This document shows, piece by piece, positions 52,817 to 61,779 of a DNA stretch of 64,000 nt; the first letter of the stretch is position 1, and each line of letters opens with the position of its first letter. A program made the translations under genes and the position numbers. The stretch covers positions 81,103 to 145,102 of the forward strand of contig NZ_QRDV01000008.1 in the NCBI RefSeq assembly GCF_003386165.1, given 5' to 3'. This DNA comes from Winogradskyella eximia. GTDB lineage: Bacteria > Bacteroidota > Bacteroidia > Flavobacteriales > Flavobacteriaceae. The notes beneath the pieces are model-generated. The model had not been told where the DNA came from and did no database searches. It was given only the letters and a program-made list of their open reading frames with translations.

Positions 52817-55243
52817 ATGGAAAACAAACATTGTTTTCATTGTGGTGATGATTGTGGGAATCACCCAATTACATTTCAGGACAAATCATTTTGTTGTAAT
52901 GGTTGTAAAACCGTTTTCGAAATTTTTAACGAAAATGATCTTACGTGTTACTACGATTTGCAAAATTCTCCTGGAGCAGTTCCAAAGGAAATTGAAGGTA
53001 AATACGATTTTCTAACTCAAGAAAACATAATTGAAAAACTAACTGAGTTTAGAGGCGACTCTATTGAAATTGCAACACTATACATTCCGCATATTCACTG
53101 TAGCTCTTGTATTTGGATACTTGAAAACCTAAACAAACTCAATCCTAATATTTCAGATTCTCAAGTTAATTTTGGTAAAAAAACGGTTAGAGTTACCTAT
53201 AATTCTGATACTACCAACTTAAAATCTGTAGTCTTATTATTAAGCTCTATTGGTTACGAACCTTATATTAGTTTAGACGATTTTAACTCAGGTAAAAAGC
53301 AAATTAATAGAACTTTAATTTACAAACTTGGAGTTGCTGCTTTTGGGTTTGGTAATATTATGTTTTTATCTTTTCCGGAGTATTTTGAAGTTAACGAATA
53401 TTGGTTAGAACAATACAAACCGTTATTCCGTTGGTTAATGTTTGCCTTGTCGTTACCTATCGTATTTTACTCAGCTCAAGATTATTTTATTTCAGCATTT
53501 AAAGGCTTAAAGGCAAAAATTTTAAATATTGATGTTCCAATTGCGCTAGGAGTTTCAGTACTTTTTATAAGAAGTACTATTGAAATTATGTTCGATTTAG
53601 GTTCTGGATTTTTTGACAGTCTCGCTGGTTTAATATTTTTTCTTTTAGTTGGGAAATTCTTTCAACAAAAAACATATGAGTTCTTATCCTTTGAACGCGA
53701 CTATAAATCTTATTTCCCTATTGCCATAACTAAAATAAATAAGGAAGGTTATGAAGAAACGATTCAAGTTTATGATATAGAAAAAGGTGATCGTATTTTA
53801 ATTAGAAATGAAGAATTAATTCCTATTGACGGCATCTTAATTAATGGTAACGCAAAAATAGATTATAGTTTTGTTACTGGTGAATCACAAACCATTTCAA
53901 AACAGTCTGGAGATAAATTATTTGCAGGTGGAAAGCAAACCAATGGTGTTATTGAAATGGAAGCTTTAAAATCTGTTGAGCAAAGTTACTTGACGCAATT
54001 GTGGAGTAACGATGTTTTTAATAAAAACAAAGAAGAAGGTTTTACTAGTATTACCAATACCATTAGTAAACATTTTACAATAGCCATTTTAACTATTTCT
54101 GCAGTTGCAACTTTATTTTGGTTATTTGTTGATCCTAGTAAAGCGATGAATGTTTTTACTGCTGTATTAATAATTGCATGCCCTTGTGCTATTGCACTTT
54201 CTGCACCATTTACCTTTGGAAACTTATTGAGAATCTTTGGCAAACAAAAATTCTATGTTAAAAACGCAAGTGTTATAGAACAATTGGCACAAATAAATAC
54301 CATAATTTTTGATAAAACGGGTACAATTACTTCTAATAAGGATAGTAGTGCAGCATATGATGGAGAATTACTTTCAGATTCTGAAAACATAGTCCTAAAG
54401 AATTCACTCAGAGGATCTAACCATCCGTTAAGCAGAACTTTATATCATATTTTAGAGGAAAACAACATTATTACACTCGATGCTTTTGAGGAACATATAG
54501 GTAAAGGTATAGAAGCAAAACATAATGCCGTAAACATGAAAATTGGCTCTGCAAGTTTTGTTGGTAACACAAATGAAAAAACTATTCTAAACACCACAGT
54601 ACATGTAAGTAGTAATAATATATATAAAGGAAAATTTACATTCTATAATAGTTACAGAAAAGGGGTTTCAAAATTATTTAATCAATTAAAACAGCAATTT
54701 GATTTAGTGATCTTATCTGGTGATAATGAAGGTGAGCGCGAAAATCTAAAAAAATTACTGCCATCAAAAACTAAATTAATTTTCAATCAAAAACCAGAAG
54801 ATAAACTCGATTTTATAAAATACCATCAATCCGAAGGCGCAAAAGTATTAATGATAGGTGACGGATTAAATGATGCAGGCGCATTAGCACAAAGTAATGT
54901 TGGTATAGCCATCTCTGAAGATGTCAATGTATTTTCACCAGCTTGTGATGCTATTTTAGATGCTTCAAGATTTGAACAATTATATACATTCATAAAGGCC
55001 TCCAAATCCGCTATAAAAATTATAAAATGGAGCTTTGTATTGTCATTTTTTTATAATCTTATTGGGTTATATTTTGCTGTAACCGGACAACTTGAACCTG
55101 TAGTTGCAGCTATTTTAATGCCTTTAAGCTCTATTAGCATTGTTATATTTACAACTATTGCTACTAATATTTTAGGTAGAAGAATTATAAAAAAAACAGA
55201 AAAACCACATAAGTCACTAGCTACAAGCACAATCTGCTTATAA
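52817..55243 (+). CDS. ccoI: Copper-transporting P-type ATPase of cbb3 oxidase assembly (CcoI/FixI type)
   Basis: 808 residues. The N-terminus has a Cys-rich metal-binding domain (CFHCGDDCGNH, FCCNGCKTVFE), then an HMA domain with CSSC. Membrane helices lead to the P1B copper motif ACPCAIALSAPF (Cys455, Cys457), phosphorylation motif DKTGTIT (Asp499) and GDGLNDAGAL. It likely moves copper to the periplasm for the CuB centre of the cbb3 oxidase. It is divergent from the Crp/Fnr gene and upstream of the cco structural genes. Confidence 0.93.
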   Translation: MENKHCFHCGDDCGNHPITFQDKSFCCNGCKTVFEIFNENDLTCYYDLQNSPGAVPKEIEGKYDFLTQENIIEKLTEFRGDSIEIATLYIPHIHCSSCIWILENLNKLNPNISDSQVNFGKKTVRVTYNSDTTNLKSVVLLLSSIGYEPYISLDDFNSGKKQINRTLIYKLGVAAFGFGNIMFLSFPEYFEVNEYWLEQYKPLFRWLMFALSLPIVFYSAQDYFISAFKGLKAKILNIDVPIALGVSVLFIRSTIEIMFDLGSGFFDSLAGLIFFLLVGKFFQQKTYEFLSFERDYKSYFPIAITKINKEGYEETIQVYDIEKGDRILIRNEELIPIDGILINGNAKIDYSFVTGESQTISKQSGDKLFAGGKQTNGVIEMEALKSVEQSYLTQLWSNDVFNKNKEEGFTSITNTISKHFTIAILTISAVATLFWLFVDPSKAMNVFTAVLIIACPCAIALSAPFTFGNLLRIFGKQKFYVKNASVIEQLAQINTIIFDKTGTITSNKDSSAAYDGELLSDSENIVLKNSLRGSNHPLSRTLYHILEENNIITLDAFEEHIGKGIEAKHNAVNMKIGSASFVGNTNEKTILNTTVHVSSNNIYKGKFTFYNSYRKGVSKLFNQLKQQFDLVILSGDNEGERENLKKLLPSKTKLIFNQKPEDKLDFIKYHQSEGAKVLMIGDGLNDAGALAQSNVGIAISEDVNVFSPACDAILDASRFEQLYTFIKASKSAIKIIKWSFVLSFFYNLIGLYFAVTGQLEPVVAAILMPLSSISIVIFTTIATNILGRRIIKKTEKPHKSLATSTICL

Positions 55244-55294
55244 TTAGTTCGAATAAAAAATTAAAAGTTAATAAACAGTTAAAAAAAATCATTA

Positions 55295-55312
55295 ACATGA
55301 TAAAAATCATGT
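55295..55312. promoter_or_regulatory. FNR-like palindrome upstream of ccoS-ccoNO
   Basis: ACATGATAAAAATCATGT is a perfect 18-bp palindrome containing ATGAT-N4-ATCAT. Its centre lies about 37 bp before the end of the -7 box TATTTTTG (55333-55340), close to the -41.5 position of activating FNR sites. Confidence 0.75.
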
Positions 55313-55332
55313 TTTAAGAATAGGTTCAATAT

Positions 55333-55340
55333 TATTTTTG
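55333..55340 (+). promoter_or_regulatory. -7 box (TATTTTTG) of the cco operon
   Basis: TATTTTTG fits TAnnTTTG, 19 bp before the ccoS ATG. Confidence 0.6.
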
Positions 55341-55359
55341 GGCCATAACTTCAGTAGGT

Positions 55360-55551
55360 ATGAGTGTTATTTATATTTTATTAACGGTTAGCGTAGTTGT
55401 TGGCGTGACTTTTTTTGTCATTTTTATAATGGCAGTAAGGTCTGGTCAGTACGATGACGATTATACTCCATCTGTACGCATGCTATTTGAAGACGAACTA
55501 GTAAAAGAACAAACTAATATATCAAAACAAACTAAAACTAAAACCGACTAA
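55360..55551 (+). CDS. ccoS: cbb3 oxidase assembly protein CcoS
   Basis: 63 residues: one membrane helix (YILLTVSVVVGVTFFVIFIMAV), then the family-typical SGQYDDDYTPSVRMLFED. CcoS is needed for cofactor insertion into the cbb3 oxidase. It starts the cco operon, 10 bp before the ccoNO gene. Confidence 0.9.
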   Translation: MSVIYILLTVSVVVGVTFFVIFIMAVRSGQYDDDYTPSVRMLFEDELVKEQTNISKQTKTKTD

Positions 55552-55561
55552 TATTTTTAAT

Positions 55562-57769
55562 ATGGAAATGCAACAATTCTATTACGATAATAAAATCGTT
55601 AAAAAATTCCTCTATGCCACAATAGTGTTTGGTGTGGTTGGGATGCTTGTAGGTCTTCTTCTGGCCTTTATGTTTTTATTCCCAAACATGACCGATGGTA
55701 TCTCTTGGTTAAGTTTTGGTCGATTGAGACCATTACACACCAATGCAGTCATCTTTGCCTTTGTAGGTAATGCGATTTTTGCAGGAGTTTACTACTCTAC
55801 ACAGCGTCTCTTAAAAGCTAGAATGTTTAGCGACTTATTAAGTAATATTAATTTTTGGGGTTGGCAACTTATTATTGTAGGCGCTGCAATTACGCTTCCT
55901 TTAGGATATTCAACATCAAAAGAATATGCCGAGTTAGAGTGGCCTTTTGATATTGCGATTGCAGTAATATGGGTAACCTTTGGTATTAACCTTATTGGTA
56001 CAATGCTTAAGCGTCGTCAACGTCACTTATATGTAGCTATTTGGTTTTATATCGCGACGTTTGTTACCGTAGCGGTACTTCATATTTTTAATAGTTTAGA
56101 AATTCCTGTGAGTTTTACAGGTATGAAAAGTTATTCAGTTTATGCAGGTGTACAAGATGCCTTAGTGCAATGGTGGTACGGACACAATGCGGTTGCATTC
56201 TTCCTTACTACTCCTTTCTTAGGGTTAATGTACTACTTTGTACCTAAAGCAGCAAATAGACCTGTTTATTCATATAGACTTTCTATTGTTCACTTTTGGT
56301 CATTGATCTTTATATACATTTGGGCAGGACCTCACCATTTATTATATACAGCATTACCAGAATGGGCACAGCATTTAGGTGTTGCATTCTCTGTAATGTT
56401 ATTGATGCCATCTTGGGGAGGTATGATAAACGGACTTTTAACCTTGCGTGGAGCTTGGGATAAAGTACGTACAGATCCTGTTTTAAAATTCATGGTTGTG
56501 GCTATTACTGGTTATGGTATGGCGACTTTTGAAGGTCCAATGCTATCCCTTAAAAACGTAAATGCTATTGCACACTTTACTGATTGGATTATTGCTCACG
56601 TTCACGTTGGTGCTTTAGCTTGGAATGGCTTCTTAGCCTTTGGTATGATTTATTGGTTAATTCCAAGATTATTTAAAACAAAATTACATTCTATTGGTTT
56701 AGCAAATGTTCATTTCTGGATTGGTACATTAGGTATTATGCTTTATGCATTGCCATTATATGTTGCAGGTTTTGCACAAGCAAGTATGTGGAAGCAATTT
56801 AATCCAGATGGTACATTAGTTTACGGTAACTTCTTAGAAACTGTAACGGAAATAATGCCAATGTATTGGATGCGTGCTATTGGTGGTACACTTTACCTTA
56901 CAGGTATGCTTATTCTAGTATTTAATGTAATCATGACGATTGTAAAATCTGAACATAAAGTAACTGATGAATTAGCTGAAGCACCAGCATTAAAACGCGT
57001 ATCTAAGAGTCGTGTTGCAGGTGAAGGATGGCACACTTGGTTAGAGCGTAAGCCAGTACTTTTAACAATATATGCTACAATTGCCATTTTAATTGGTGGT
57101 ATAGTTCAAATAATTCCAACAATTGTTGTAAAATCTAACATACCAACTATAAGTAGTGTTAAGCCTTACACTCCATTAGAGTTAGAAGGAAGAGATCTTT
57201 ACATCAGAGAAGGTTGCGTAGGATGTCACTCTCAAATGGTTCGTCCGTTTAGATCTGAAGTAGAACGTTACGGTGAATATTCTAAAGCTGGAGAATTTGT
57301 TTACGATCACCCATTCCTTTGGGGAAGTAAACGTACAGGACCAGATTTACACAGAATTGGAGGAAAGTATTCAGATAACTGGCACTTTAATCACATGTAC
57401 GACCCTCAAAGTACCTCTAGTGGATCTATAATGCCTTCTTATAAATGGCTTATTGTAGGTGAAGGTGCTAAACTAGACAAATCCACTATTGAAAAGAAAA
57501 TGGAAGTTATGGTAACTTTAGGTGTACCATATACAGAAGAAGACATTGCTAATGCTCAGGCTTCAATGTTAGAGCAAGGAACTAAAATAGAACAAAGTCT
57601 TTATAATGATCCAGATTTTGTAGCTTCATATGAAGCAGACAAAGCAGCTTCAGGAGACGAATTCATAGAAATGCGAAACAGAGAAATCGTTGCCATGATT
57701 GCGTACTTACAACGCCTTGGAACCGATATTAAAGTAAAAGATATTATAGACGAAACTGCTCAAAACTAA
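55562..57769 (+). CDS. ccoN: Cytochrome c oxidase cbb3-type, fused subunits I and II (CcoNO)
   Basis: 735 residues. The N-terminal part (to about 480) is the heme-copper catalytic subunit CcoN with multiple membrane helices and heme/CuB-type His stretches (GHNAVAFFLT, WAGPHHLLYT, AHVHVGALAWN). It continues into the CcoO mono-heme cytochrome c with CVGCH at 552-556, SQMVRPFRSEVERYG and IGGKYSDNWHF. Fusion of CcoN and CcoO is usual in Bacteroidota. This is the terminal oxidase for low oxygen. Confidence 0.95.
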   Translation: MEMQQFYYDNKIVKKFLYATIVFGVVGMLVGLLLAFMFLFPNMTDGISWLSFGRLRPLHTNAVIFAFVGNAIFAGVYYSTQRLLKARMFSDLLSNINFWGWQLIIVGAAITLPLGYSTSKEYAELEWPFDIAIAVIWVTFGINLIGTMLKRRQRHLYVAIWFYIATFVTVAVLHIFNSLEIPVSFTGMKSYSVYAGVQDALVQWWYGHNAVAFFLTTPFLGLMYYFVPKAANRPVYSYRLSIVHFWSLIFIYIWAGPHHLLYTALPEWAQHLGVAFSVMLLMPSWGGMINGLLTLRGAWDKVRTDPVLKFMVVAITGYGMATFEGPMLSLKNVNAIAHFTDWIIAHVHVGALAWNGFLAFGMIYWLIPRLFKTKLHSIGLANVHFWIGTLGIMLYALPLYVAGFAQASMWKQFNPDGTLVYGNFLETVTEIMPMYWMRAIGGTLYLTGMLILVFNVIMTIVKSEHKVTDELAEAPALKRVSKSRVAGEGWHTWLERKPVLLTIYATIAILIGGIVQIIPTIVVKSNIPTISSVKPYTPLELEGRDLYIREGCVGCHSQMVRPFRSEVERYGEYSKAGEFVYDHPFLWGSKRTGPDLHRIGGKYSDNWHFNHMYDPQSTSSGSIMPSYKWLIVGEGAKLDKSTIEKKMEVMVTLGVPYTEEDIANAQASMLEQGTKIEQSLYNDPDFVASYEADKAASGDEFIEMRNREIVAMIAYLQRLGTDIKVKDIIDETAQN

Positions 57770-57775
57770 ATTATT

Positions 57776-57961
57776 ATGTTCAAATTTATAAAAGGCCATT
57801 TAGAAAGCATTGCTGGTATTGAAATATACCCAATGATATCGCTTCTTATCTTTTTTATCTTCTTTGTTGTGTTATTCTATTGGGTAATCACAGCTAAAAA
57901 AGATTATATAACAACTGTTAGTAATATACCATTAGACAACCAAAACGACACCGAAATATGA
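57776..57961 (+). CDS. ccoQ: cbb3 oxidase subunit CcoQ
   Basis: 61 residues with one membrane helix (about 17-40, YPMISLLIFFIFFVVLFYWVIT) and the polar tail AKKDYITTVSNIPLDN, the CcoQ/FixQ layout. Its stop overlaps the start of ccoP by 4 bp (ATGA), so they are translationally coupled. Confidence 0.88.
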   Translation: MFKFIKGHLESIAGIEIYPMISLLIFFIFFVVLFYWVITAKKDYITTVSNIPLDNQNDTEI

Positions 57962-58932
57962 GACATTTAATCCCATCATACATTAGAGTACCTGTTATCT
58001 TTTTCGCCATTGCAGGACTCATAGAATACTTTGTAGATTCAGGTGATCAACCTGCATTTATTGAGCAACCTATTATTTTACTATTCTTAGTTCTTGTACT
58101 ATTAGTACTTATTGGAATAGAAGGTATTGTTAGCTCAATGGATAACATTCTTTTTCAAAGCTTAGATGAAAAAGGCAAAGAACGCTATTTAGCATCAAGG
58201 ACTAAAGCACCTCAATTTGAAAAAGTTAATGCGCTTTACGCAAAACTAGTAGGTAAACACAAACCTATTGAAGAAGAAAGTGAGATTATACTAGATCATA
58301 ATTACGATGGAATTAAAGAATTAGATAATAATTTACCACCATGGTGGGTTTATAGTTTTTACATCTCTATCGTTTTTGCAGTCATTTATATGGTGCGTTA
58401 TCATGTACTAAATGCAGACGATCAGTTTGTAGAATATGAAATTGAATATGCAGAAGCTAACGCTGCCATTGAAGAATACAAAAAAACAGCTAAAGGTTTA
58501 GTAGATTTTAATACCGTAGAGCTCTTAACTGAAACAGCAGATTTAAATGCTGGTCAAAAAGTTTTTGAAGCCAACTGTGTTGCTTGTCACAAAGCTGATG
58601 GTGGTGGTGGAATTGGACCAAACCTTACTGATAATCACTGGATTTTAGGTGGAGGCATTAAAAATGTTTTCAAAACGATTTCTGAAGGTGGTAGAGATGG
58701 AAAAGGAATGGTATCATGGAAATCTGAATTAAAGCCTCTACAAATGGCTCAAGTTGCTAGTTATGTTTTAAGTTTTCAAGGCACAACACCTGCTGAACCA
58801 AAAGCTGCAGAAGGTGACATTTGGGTAGAAGAAGGTGCTGTTAACACTAATACAGAAGCTACACAAGATAATAGCGACACCACTACTGAAGAAGTAACTG
58901 AAGCTGTTGAAAACGTAGTATCTAATAATTAA
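57958..58932 (+). CDS. ccoP: cbb3 oxidase subunit CcoP (cytochrome c)
   Basis: 324 residues: two membrane segments at the N-terminus (about 10-60), then the FixP/CcoP-type region NNLPPWWVYSFYISIVFAVIY with a further helix, and one cytochrome c domain with CVACH (207-211). Only one heme motif is present; proteobacterial CcoP usually has two. The C-terminus is an acidic Thr/Glu tail. It delivers electrons to CcoNO. Confidence 0.92.
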   Translation: MRHLIPSYIRVPVIFFAIAGLIEYFVDSGDQPAFIEQPIILLFLVLVLLVLIGIEGIVSSMDNILFQSLDEKGKERYLASRTKAPQFEKVNALYAKLVGKHKPIEEESEIILDHNYDGIKELDNNLPPWWVYSFYISIVFAVIYMVRYHVLNADDQFVEYEIEYAEANAAIEEYKKTAKGLVDFNTVELLTETADLNAGQKVFEANCVACHKADGGGGIGPNLTDNHWILGGGIKNVFKTISEGGRDGKGMVSWKSELKPLQMAQVASYVLSFQGTTPAEPKAAEGDIWVEEGAVNTNTEATQDNSDTTTEEVTEAVENVVSNN

Positions 58933-58948
58933 TTAGAAGTTACAAAAA

Positions 58949-60373
58949 ATGGAAACGCCAGACAATGAAGTTTTTAGAGATTCAATAGGTACCATCGACG
59001 AAGAAGGTAAACGTAAATGGGTATTTCCTAAAAAACCTTCGGGACCTTTATATGAGAAGCGTAAAATAGTCAGTTATTTTCTATTAGCATTTTTACTTGC
59101 TGCTCCTTTTATAAAGATCAACGGTAATCAATTTCTATTATTTAATATTCTAGAAAGGCGTTTCAATATTTTTGGTTTTCCATTTTGGCCACAAGATTTC
59201 TATCTCTTTGTAATTTCAATGTTGATAGGTGTTGTTTTCATTACCTTGTTTACAGTAGGTTTTGGACGTGTGTTTTGTGGTTGGATTTGTCCTCAGACCA
59301 TATTCTTAGAAATGGTCTTTAGACGAATTGAATATTGGATAGATGGTGATCGTAATAAACAAATGCGTTTAGATCGTCAAAAATGGGATGCAGAGAAAAT
59401 TAGAAAACGAGTACTAAAATGGTTTATCTTTTTAGTCATTTCATTCTTAATTGCTAATGTCTTTTTAGCCTATTTAATTGGAGGGGACAAACTCTTAAAG
59501 TATATTACAGAAGGGCCATTTGAGCATACAGGCACACTTATTCCGTTGCTAATATTCACAGCTGTCTTCTATTTTGTATTTGCATGGTTTAGAGAACAAG
59601 TATGTATAATAGCTTGTCCATACGGCCGTTTACAAGGTGTACTTTTAGATAATAAATCTATCGTTGTTGCTTATGATTATAAACGAGGAGAAGCTGATAA
59701 TGGCAGAAAGAAATTCAGAAAAAATGAAGATCGTGAAGCCTTAGGTCATGGTGACTGTATTGATTGTAATCAATGCGTTAACGTTTGTCCTACTGGTATT
59801 GATATTAGAAACGGTACACAATTAGAATGTGTTAATTGTACTGCTTGTATAGATGAGTGTGATCACATAATGGAAAGCATAAATCTTCCTAAAGGCTTAA
59901 TTCGTTTTGCCAGTGAAGATGAAATTGAAAAGAAAGAGCCTTTTAAAATAACGGCTCGTATGAAAGGTTATATCGCTGTACTGACTATTTTAATAGGTAT
60001 TTTGGCAGGTATGTTATTATTACGTAGTGATGTTGAAGCTAGAATATTACGCTTACCAGGACAATTATTTGAACATAAAGAAAATGGTATTATTAGTAAT
60101 GTTTACACCTTTAAGCTAGTTAACAAAACCTCTCAGGACATTGATAATTTAAGTTTCAAATTAAGAGGATGGGATGGTACTATAAATGTTGTATCTACAT
60201 CTGAGACTTTTGAAGTAGATGCTCAAGGTATAGCGGAAGGCACATTATTTATTGAATTAAAACAAAGTGATTTATCTGGTGATAAAAACGAGGTAATGAT
60301 TGATTTATATAGTGATGGTGAGTTAATTGAAACCACATCTGTATCATTCTTAGGACCACGAAGTTTTAATTAG
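58949..60373 (+). CDS. ccoG: cbb3 oxidase accessory protein CcoG (FixG/RdxA)
   Basis: 474 residues with about five membrane helices, the FixG motif GFGRVFCGWICPQTIFLE, REQVCIIACPYGRLQG, and two [4Fe-4S] clusters' worth of Cys (CIDCNQCVNVCPTGIDIR, CVNCTACIDECD), then an Ig-like C-terminal domain. CcoG is a copper-reductase-type assembly factor for the oxidase. It follows ccoP by 16 bp. Confidence 0.93.
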   Translation: METPDNEVFRDSIGTIDEEGKRKWVFPKKPSGPLYEKRKIVSYFLLAFLLAAPFIKINGNQFLLFNILERRFNIFGFPFWPQDFYLFVISMLIGVVFITLFTVGFGRVFCGWICPQTIFLEMVFRRIEYWIDGDRNKQMRLDRQKWDAEKIRKRVLKWFIFLVISFLIANVFLAYLIGGDKLLKYITEGPFEHTGTLIPLLIFTAVFYFVFAWFREQVCIIACPYGRLQGVLLDNKSIVVAYDYKRGEADNGRKKFRKNEDREALGHGDCIDCNQCVNVCPTGIDIRNGTQLECVNCTACIDECDHIMESINLPKGLIRFASEDEIEKKEPFKITARMKGYIAVLTILIGILAGMLLLRSDVEARILRLPGQLFEHKENGIISNVYTFKLVNKTSQDIDNLSFKLRGWDGTINVVSTSETFEVDAQGIAEGTLFIELKQSDLSGDKNEVMIDLYSDGELIETTSVSFLGPRSFN

Positions 60374-60388
60374 ATATAAAATACTAAG

Positions 60389-60452
60389 ATTCTGAAATAC
60401 TTTCAGAATACAATTAAAAATGGAGATTCCCATTAGGGAAGTTGAATTATGA
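60389..60452 (+). promoter_or_regulatory. Hairpins and 10-codon leader before fixH
   Basis: ATTCTGAAA (60389-60397) / TTTCAGAAT (60401-60409) is a perfect 9-bp stem with a 3-nt loop. A second hairpin TTCCC-ATTA-GGGAA is at 60427-60440. An open leader ATG (60420) to TGA (60450-60452) encodes MEIPIREVEL and overlaps the fixH start ATG at 60449 (ATGA). It could couple translation; chance is possible. Confidence 0.4.
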
Positions 60453-60895
60453 AAATAAATTGGGGAACAGCAATTGTAATAGCGTTTGTATGTTTTATAT
60501 CATTTATCATGTATTTTGTTATTACCATGAGTACTGGCACAAAATACGAACATGATTTGGTGGTAGAAGATTATTACGGTCAAGAACTTCAATTTCAAGA
60601 AGATATTACTCATGAAGAAAATTCTAAAACATTAAAAACCAATGTAACCTGGAAAAAAACAAATGATGGCATTGTTATCACGTTTCCAGAAGATTTGGAT
60701 ATTAACTTAATTAAAGGTAAAGTGTTCCTATACAGACCATCTAACAAGCAATTAGATTTTGAAACACCGATTTCACTATCTAACCATAATTTGCTCATAC
60801 CTGACAAACGCATGTTGGATGGTCGTTGGAACATTAAAATAGACTGGAAATATAACACTAATTCTTATCTTTATAAAACCGAAATAACATATTAA
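60449..60895 (+). CDS. fixH: FixH family protein
   Basis: 148 residues: one N-terminal membrane segment (about 6-27, GTAIVIAFVCFISFIMYFVIT) and a beta-rich extracytoplasmic domain with KYEHDLVVEDYYGQELQFQEDI and DGRWNIKIDWKY, typical of FixH. It assists copper loading or assembly of cbb3 oxidase together with CcoG/CcoI. Its stop is directly followed by the start of the next gene. Confidence 0.9.
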   Translation: MKINWGTAIVIAFVCFISFIMYFVITMSTGTKYEHDLVVEDYYGQELQFQEDITHEENSKTLKTNVTWKKTNDGIVITFPEDLDINLIKGKVFLYRPSNKQLDFETPISLSNHNLLIPDKRMLDGRWNIKIDWKYNTNSYLYKTEITY

Positions 60896-61597
60896 ATGTT
60901 GTTTTCAGCTTTCATATTAGGATTATTAGGGAGTTTACACTGCGTAGGTATGTGTGGCCCAATTGCCTTTATGTTACCTGTTGATCGGTCTAATTCTTTC
61001 AAAAAAGTAAGTCAAATTGCAATTTATCATTTTGGCAGATTATTATCTTACAGCTTAATAGGCTTGGTTTTTGGTCTCTTAGGTAAAAGCTTTTATCTAT
61101 TTGGTATACAGCAACAACTCTCTATCATCATTGGTGTATTAATGATTATTATAGTGATTTTACCGCATAAAGTCATCGGTAAATACAACTTATCAAAACC
61201 TTTATACCGAATTATATCCAAAGTAAAATCATCTCTTGGTAAAGCCCTAAAAAAGAAAACGGCAGATACATTTTTAACTATCGGTTTTCTCAATGGTTTT
61301 TTACCTTGTGGTTTAGTATATATGGCTGTTTTTGGATCTATTGCTACAGGAAGTCTTTTAGAAGGCAGTTTATACATGATTTTATTTGGACTTGGCACTA
61401 TTCCATTAATGACTACCGCTATTTATTTAGGTAAATTTTTAAACAGCACTATAAAACAACGCATCCAAAAAGCCATTCCTGTTTTTGTGGTTGTTATTGG
61501 TGTTTTATTTATTCTTCGTGGTTTAGGTCTTGGCATTCCTTACATCTCTCCTGCTCCAATTGTAGAAACAGCTACGAGTGCCATAGAGTGTCACTAA
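60896..61597 (+). CDS. SafE/UreH-type membrane protein, likely in cbb3 assembly
   Basis: 233 residues with about six membrane helices and the SafE/UreH-domain motif LGLLGSLHCVGMCGPIAFML, where the Cys/His/Met group may bind copper, and a second FLPCGLVYMAVFG. It is often annotated as sulfite exporter TauE/SafE, but in cco clusters this family is thought to act as a metal transporter for oxidase assembly. It abuts fixH (0 bp), is the last gene of the operon and is intact. Confidence 0.87.
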   Translation: MLFSAFILGLLGSLHCVGMCGPIAFMLPVDRSNSFKKVSQIAIYHFGRLLSYSLIGLVFGLLGKSFYLFGIQQQLSIIIGVLMIIIVILPHKVIGKYNLSKPLYRIISKVKSSLGKALKKKTADTFLTIGFLNGFLPCGLVYMAVFGSIATGSLLEGSLYMILFGLGTIPLMTTAIYLGKFLNSTIKQRIQKAIPVFVVVIGVLFILRGLGLGIPYISPAPIVETATSAIECH

Positions 61598-61702
61598 ACA
61601 GCAAATAAACTCTCTAAACATATAACAATTATTATAGCTATATTTATTCCTATAAACATTAATTAAAGATTGTAATAACCTGAAACTATTAAGATTTCAG
61701 AA

Positions 61703-61740
61703 ATAAAAAAAACGTCAAAAGTCTAAACTTTTGACGTTTA
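61703..61740. terminator. Terminator between the cco operon and uspA
   Basis: Perfect 12-bp stem AACGTCAAAAGT (61711-61722) / ACTTTTGACGTT (61727-61738) with a 4-nt loop. On the minus strand it is followed by T8, so it mainly serves the uspA gene; on plus it also follows the SafE gene. Confidence 0.85.
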
Positions 61741-61779
61741 ATTTGATGTTAAAAACCCTTAAGACAATAACACCAAATA

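Noticed and set aside
60896-61597. True sulfite exporter function for the SafE-like protein
   Set aside because: Context in a cco operon and the Cys/His/Met motif favour a metal-related assembly role; the name is a broad family label.
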